Positions 60,404-64,000 of a stretch of DNA of 64,000 bases are shown in pieces. The DNA lies in contig JAACJO010000004.1 in NCBI GenBank assembly GCA_013368445.1, positions 2,356,001 to 2,420,000 on the forward strand, written 5' to 3'. Within the stretch, counting starts at the first letter, position 1; each line of letters starts with the position of its first letter. Below the pieces are notes generated by a model. The model saw only the letters and a list, made by a program, of their open reading frames with translations. It searched no databases and was not told the DNA's origin. A program made the translations under genes and the position numbers. Source of the stretch: Leucocoprinus leucothites. Taxonomy: Eukaryota; Basidiomycota; Agaricomycetes; Agaricales; Agaricaceae.

Positions 60404-61795
60404 ATGCAACATCTCATTCCAAACACCACCCCAGAACCATACACCTACCAATCCAACACACCCCTAGTACCACTTCGCAAATCAGACATCACGACTAACT
60501 CCGGTCATTTATCTCCACGCCCTCCAACATATACCTCACCTGGAACAGGAACGAGCTATGTCGTTGCCCCTCCAGTTACGACCATCGCACAGTCCCCTTC
60601 CTCAATTTCGGAAAATTCCCCACCAGAGGAAACCTACACCGACCCCACTAGAGCCATTCGAACCTTCCAACTCTACGACGCCCCCTTCACTGAAGCTAGG
60701 GCCACTCTCCGCGAAGATTCACTCGACGCTGTCTAGTTCGACCTATTCAGGGAGGACTGGACTACTCTCTTATTTCTTAAACACACATTGCTCCACCACT
60801 CGTATTTCTTCAAGTGTCACATTAACTCACTTCGCCGAACTGTCGAATCACCTGTCATTAGGAAAATCATGTCAGCGGCTGAACAAGCCCTTCACGCTTT
60901 CCCAAAGGCTCCAGATCCAAGTGAGCCTAGCAAGACTCGACAAGGATCTGAACTTCCTACTCTCCAGTACCCGGATGGACCCAATGATGGAACCAATGGA
61001 GTTCCCAATGAACTTCCTGATGTGGATCGACCTGACACCCCTCAGAGAACGGAACAGACTGGAACAGATGATCGCGGATTACAATTGCCACAAACGAAAC
61101 CCGACTCTATTCCCACCCCTGAAAGTACTACACAGAGAGAATACTGCGCAATCTGTAGGGTCGATGGTCATTTCGTGGACCAATGCGAACGTTATACCTG
61201 CCACTACTGCCAACACTCTGCCCCTGGACATCTCGGAAGATACTGCTTCCTCAACAAACAACGAGCATGTACCACCCGAGAATTCGCACAGGTCTTACAA
61301 CAATGAGCCATCGCAAAGTTCCCACAATTACACCTCTTTCCCCTCTCCTCATTCATCAGCGGAGTCTCTGATCGAGAACGATGATGGCTCAAACCTATCC
61401 TTACCCACAAACATCCATCCCAAGTATTTAGACCGGGAGACCTCCCTGTACCTTCTTCCCGAAGCACTCCGACTCAAGAAATCAGCCTGATCCAACCCGT
61501 TCGACATCAACGACAAAGGAAAAATGAAGTCTTCCTCCGCATGGGACTCGACTCAACAGACGCAAGTAGAACACAAGTTCTACCACTACGTTCTCCAGCT
61601 TGCCCAACTCCTGACACCAGACATATGCATTACCAAACACCTCGCCGTCAACCTCGTACCCAACGCCACCTCAGACCTCGACGAGTCTCAGATGGAGGTT
61701 ATGATCATAGGGACGCTTATGGAGAAGAGTATGACGACCCCTACGACGACGTCGCAATTGCCAACATCACAGGAGAGCCCTATGGAGATTACTGA
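60404..61795 (+). pseudogene. Gypsy third ORF with two Cys/His knuckles, decayed
   Basis: Downstream of pol and in the same frame, about 460 codons can be followed to TGA at 61793-61795, with TAG 60734, TGA 61304 and TGA 61382. The Pro/Thr-rich N-terminus leads to TEARATLREDSLDAV, stop, FDLFREDWTTLLFLKHTLL and MSAAEQALHAFPKAPDP. The best protein sequence then shifts to another frame (VSLARLDKDLNFLLSS ... RNRLEQMIADYN, about 60920-61080) and returns, suggesting two compensating indels. Next come CAICRVDGHFVDQC (CX2CX4HX4C) and CHYCQHSAPGHLGRYC (CX2CX6HX4C), then an Arg/Gln-rich part and an acidic Tyr-rich end. It sits where env would be but has no TM or signal, so it is more likely a nucleic-acid-binding accessory protein. 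Confidence 0.6.
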
Positions 61796-61838
61796 GTCCA
61801 ATTTGGATAAGGACATTGATGAGGACATCAAGTCCTAC

Positions 61839-61849
61839 AAAAGGGATAA
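61839..61849 (+). promoter_or_regulatory. Gypsy polypurine tract
   Basis: AAAAGGGATAA directly before the 3' LTR; one T interrupts an otherwise purine run. Confidence 0.6.
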
Positions 61850-62546
61850 TGTTATAAACGTCGACCTGATTGACGCTCATTGTGACTTAATCATCCTAGA
61901 TACTGATACAGCCACCAGGACCGAGACTGCAGTTCTAGATTGGGAAGAATACGTCGGAAAATTTGATGTGGAAGAAGAACGATTCGATGTTGATTGGGAC
62001 GAGTATAATTGGACGGACGTTATTAAGAGAATCAGGAGAAACAGTTTCGCTGTTTGATTGTTATGGACTAACAGGACTGATTAACAGACAATGATGGTTT
62101 CATGGACATTGCGTTTGGATTTGAACTATTAGATATCTAACTATGATAGCTGTTACATCGGCAGACAGATACGTATTTATCAGAATCGTGATAGTGATTT
62201 TCGGACTTGTAGTTGTAGTTTCATAGTTTGATATTGTTTCGTCTAGTCAGTATTTAAAGACTTGTATTTGGAAGATTAAACGCAAGTTTAATCTTTCCTT
62301 TGTTTCCCAGACTACTTGTGTTTACTTGCCCTGCCTTGAATTCACTTGTATCATTGTTGTTGTCTCGAACCTCACGCTACCTTAGACTTACCTCAAGTCT
62401 TCTTGGCCTTCTCTTACTAGGCTTTCGAGAATACTCAAGCTTATTAATTGAAGTAGGTTAAAGACCAGTTAGCCGCTGTCTTACATAACCCAATCACGTG
62501 TTGTGACACGTGACGTTACTAGGCGTCCTGACTGTAAATCTTAACA
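61850..62546 (+). repeat. Gypsy 3' LTR
   Basis: 697 bp, about ten transitions from the 5' LTR, many at CpG/TpG or CpG/CpA pairs. A 178-codon frame reads from inside the element into the LTR (to 62057), but it has no motif and is not called. Confidence 0.95.
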
Positions 62547-62551
62547 GTACA
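62547..62551. repeat. Gypsy target-site duplication, right copy (GTACA)
   Basis: Exact match to 53762-53766. Confidence 0.92.
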
Positions 62552-62656
62552 TGGTTTCATCATGCTCTCATCCTTCAGATTTCTGCATGTATTTTTCTTC
62601 AAGTTTCTCCTCTCATCCTTCAGTACATCATCTCCTGCTATTGTATAGTCCAAATT

Positions 62657-64000
62657 ATGCACCAATCTTATACTGATAACCCTACTCCTACCACCAATCA
62701 GCCTATCTCAACCACCTCCAGATCAGAAGACTTACAATGCCTCCCAAAGAAAGACAAGATAGCACCAGCTGCTGTCTGGAGTGATGAGGAACTAGCCTGG
62801 ATTGCTGATCAACTCCACTATGAGGCATTAGTCAAGCACAGAGGGACCAGTATAGTGAAGGACAAACACTTTGAACAGATTGCATGCAGTCTTCAAGCTC
62901 ATCATCTGTGGAGAGGGAAGTACAAGGATATCAAAGGGAGTCAGATTAAATCTGTGTTCAATTCTAAGATAAGCTCTCATCTCCTGCATTCTTACCAGCT
63001 TTAATACTAAATTTCGATAAAATTCCACAGTTTAGGAAGATCAACACCTTATTCTATCCAGAATCTGAGCAATGTTCTGCTACTGGCAGGTCTGTTAGTT
63101 CCTTCAACTATACTGATCCAGAGGCCTTGAAGAAATTTCTGGAATGGTGTGATAATTTGACTGACAAAGGGGCATATATCATTCTATCTTGATTTTCATC
63201 TCTATCTAACTTTCCCAGCTTCACAAGCTTGCCATCAAGTGGACAGGAAGAACATGGGAACCATATTTCAAGATCAAGGAGATCAATGCCAGTAAAGTTG
63301 TGACTGGCAAGTATGCATTTCACCCTGCTGAGGGAGTGGCTATGATGAATAAAGATGACAATCAGGAAGATGAGCCTGATCTCAGTGCTGGCCCCTCCTA
63401 TCTCTTCTCCTCTGAGTGGCTATCACAAGCCCCTCCAGCCTTGGGTTCAGATCTTGAAGCCTAATCTCTTTTGCTGTTTATCAGTGCTACTTCTGTATTA
63501 CTACCTCAAGCTCCTATAGCCATAACTGCCATTTCTGCCACTGCCACCAGTACCTCTACTGTTGCTCAAGCATCTAATGCTCCTGCTACTATCACCATCC
63601 CCAGTGCTATGGCACTTATAACTATGCCCACTACTACTGCTACTACTACTATTATCACTGTCCCTTCTGGCACTCCTACTGCTGTGGCTATTGCTGTTCC
63701 CACTGCCACCACTGCTTCCACTTCCAAACATCCCTTTCTTTTGTCTTCCATTATAAGTCCTTCCATCACCTCTGGCTCCTTCACTTCATCTGGGGTGACT
63801 GATACCACTTTTATGGCTTCTACATCATTTCCCAATACTCTAATGGCAGATACCCAGGTTACACAGCCTACATCTCTCACTAGGAGTGCCTTTCACTCAG
63901 CTATGCCATTGGAAGTATCATTGCACAAGCACAAGAAGCTCCACAATGGATCCATTGCTCCATCAAGCTCAAGAGTGTCATCAAAAAAAAAGCCATCAGT
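62657..64000 (+). CDS. Myb/SANT-like protein, 5' part (runs off the window)
   Basis: ATG 62657 opens a 99-codon exon to about 62953: an N-terminal Ser/Thr/Pro stretch, then AAVWSDEELAWIADQLHYEA and FEQIACSLQAHHLWRGKY, resembling the Myb/SANT-like domains of many fungal transposon or regulator proteins. A GT/AG intron 62954-63030 gives FRKINTLFYPES; further on come KWTGRTWEPYFKIKEIN and VVTGKYAFHPAEGV, which I associate with the end of that domain. From ~63484 an open Ser/Thr/Ala/Pro-rich frame reaches the edge, ending in a Lys-rich patch. Later introns (between ~63080 and 63210, and near 63440-63484) are unresolved. The exons contain no CpG. DNA binding is inferred. It could belong to a DNA transposon cut by the window end. 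Confidence 0.45.

Larger units (their letters stand above)
53767..62546 (+). mobile_element. Full-length Ty3/gypsy chromovirus-type retrotransposon
   Basis: 8,780 bp with 697-bp LTRs (TG...CA), a 5-bp TSD, gag, a pol in order protease-RT-RNase H-integrase-chromodomain, and a third downstream ORF. The LTRs differ at about ten sites, all transitions (1.4%), so it is older than the copia insertion. Stops in gag, pol and ORF3 show it is dead. It lies inside CpG-free DNA, about 110 bp before the ATG of a Myb/SANT-like gene. Confidence 0.95.

Noticed and set aside
61524..62057. 178-codon ORF running into the gypsy 3' LTR
   Set aside because: The acidic Tyr-rich end of ORF3 lies in another frame; the LTR part also occurs in the 5' LTR, so it is not a gene.

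Overview
This window is nuclear DNA of a filamentous basidiomycete, most likely an agaricomycete. The evidence is genes split by many 45-75 nt GT/AG introns, a 60S ribosomal protein uL4 gene, a Pps1-type phosphatase, a basidiomycete-style BTB protein, a Y3-like secreted lectin candidate, and fungal Ty1/copia and Ty3/gypsy elements. I cannot name the species.

Layout. 0-3.7 kb: no convincing gene apart from a possible gene start running off the left edge. 3.7-8.0 kb: a five-exon dual-specificity phosphatase (PPS1-like), then a tRNA-Ala(AGC) with an 11-nt intron and a four-exon small secreted protein (both minus strand). 12.2-19.5 kb: a lineage-type membrane protein gene split by a complete, very young copia element with 372-bp LTRs, TSD TCGTC and one LTR mismatch. 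20.7-22.4 kb: an unknown coiled-coil protein (minus). 22.5-29.1 kb: a 12-exon gene joining an Hsp70/HSPA12-like domain to a 1,300-residue low-complexity tail. 31.8-39.5 kb: a cluster of three further membrane-protein paralogues, including a 1.8-kb tandem duplication that also carries a tiny Cys-rich secreted peptide gene. 40.7-42.1 kb: RPL4 (minus). 42.5-47.7 kb: three tandem zinc-less MDR oxidoreductases. 48.4-51.7 kb: a BTB protein carrying the same C-terminal module as the Hsp70 fusion, in inverted orientation. 52.5-64.0 kb: DNA almost free of CpG, containing the start of a Myb/SANT-like gene and split by a full-length chromodomain gypsy element (697-bp LTRs, TSD GTACA).

Themes. (1) The duplicated charged, Trp/Lys-rich tail is attached to two unrelated signalling or chaperone domains. 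(2) The membrane-protein family has four members here, and three of them are damaged in different ways. (3) The gypsy element shows a hairpin and primer-site arrangement expected for Tf1-like self-priming, plus a third ORF with two Cys/His knuckles. (4) Most element stop codons look like CGA-to-TGA changes, and the DNA around the gypsy insertion has one CpG in about 2.7 kb. Both fit strong cytosine-methylation pressure on mobile DNA. Gene models below were built by hand from splice signals and reading-frame continuity. No database search was possible, so family names rest on recognised motifs.
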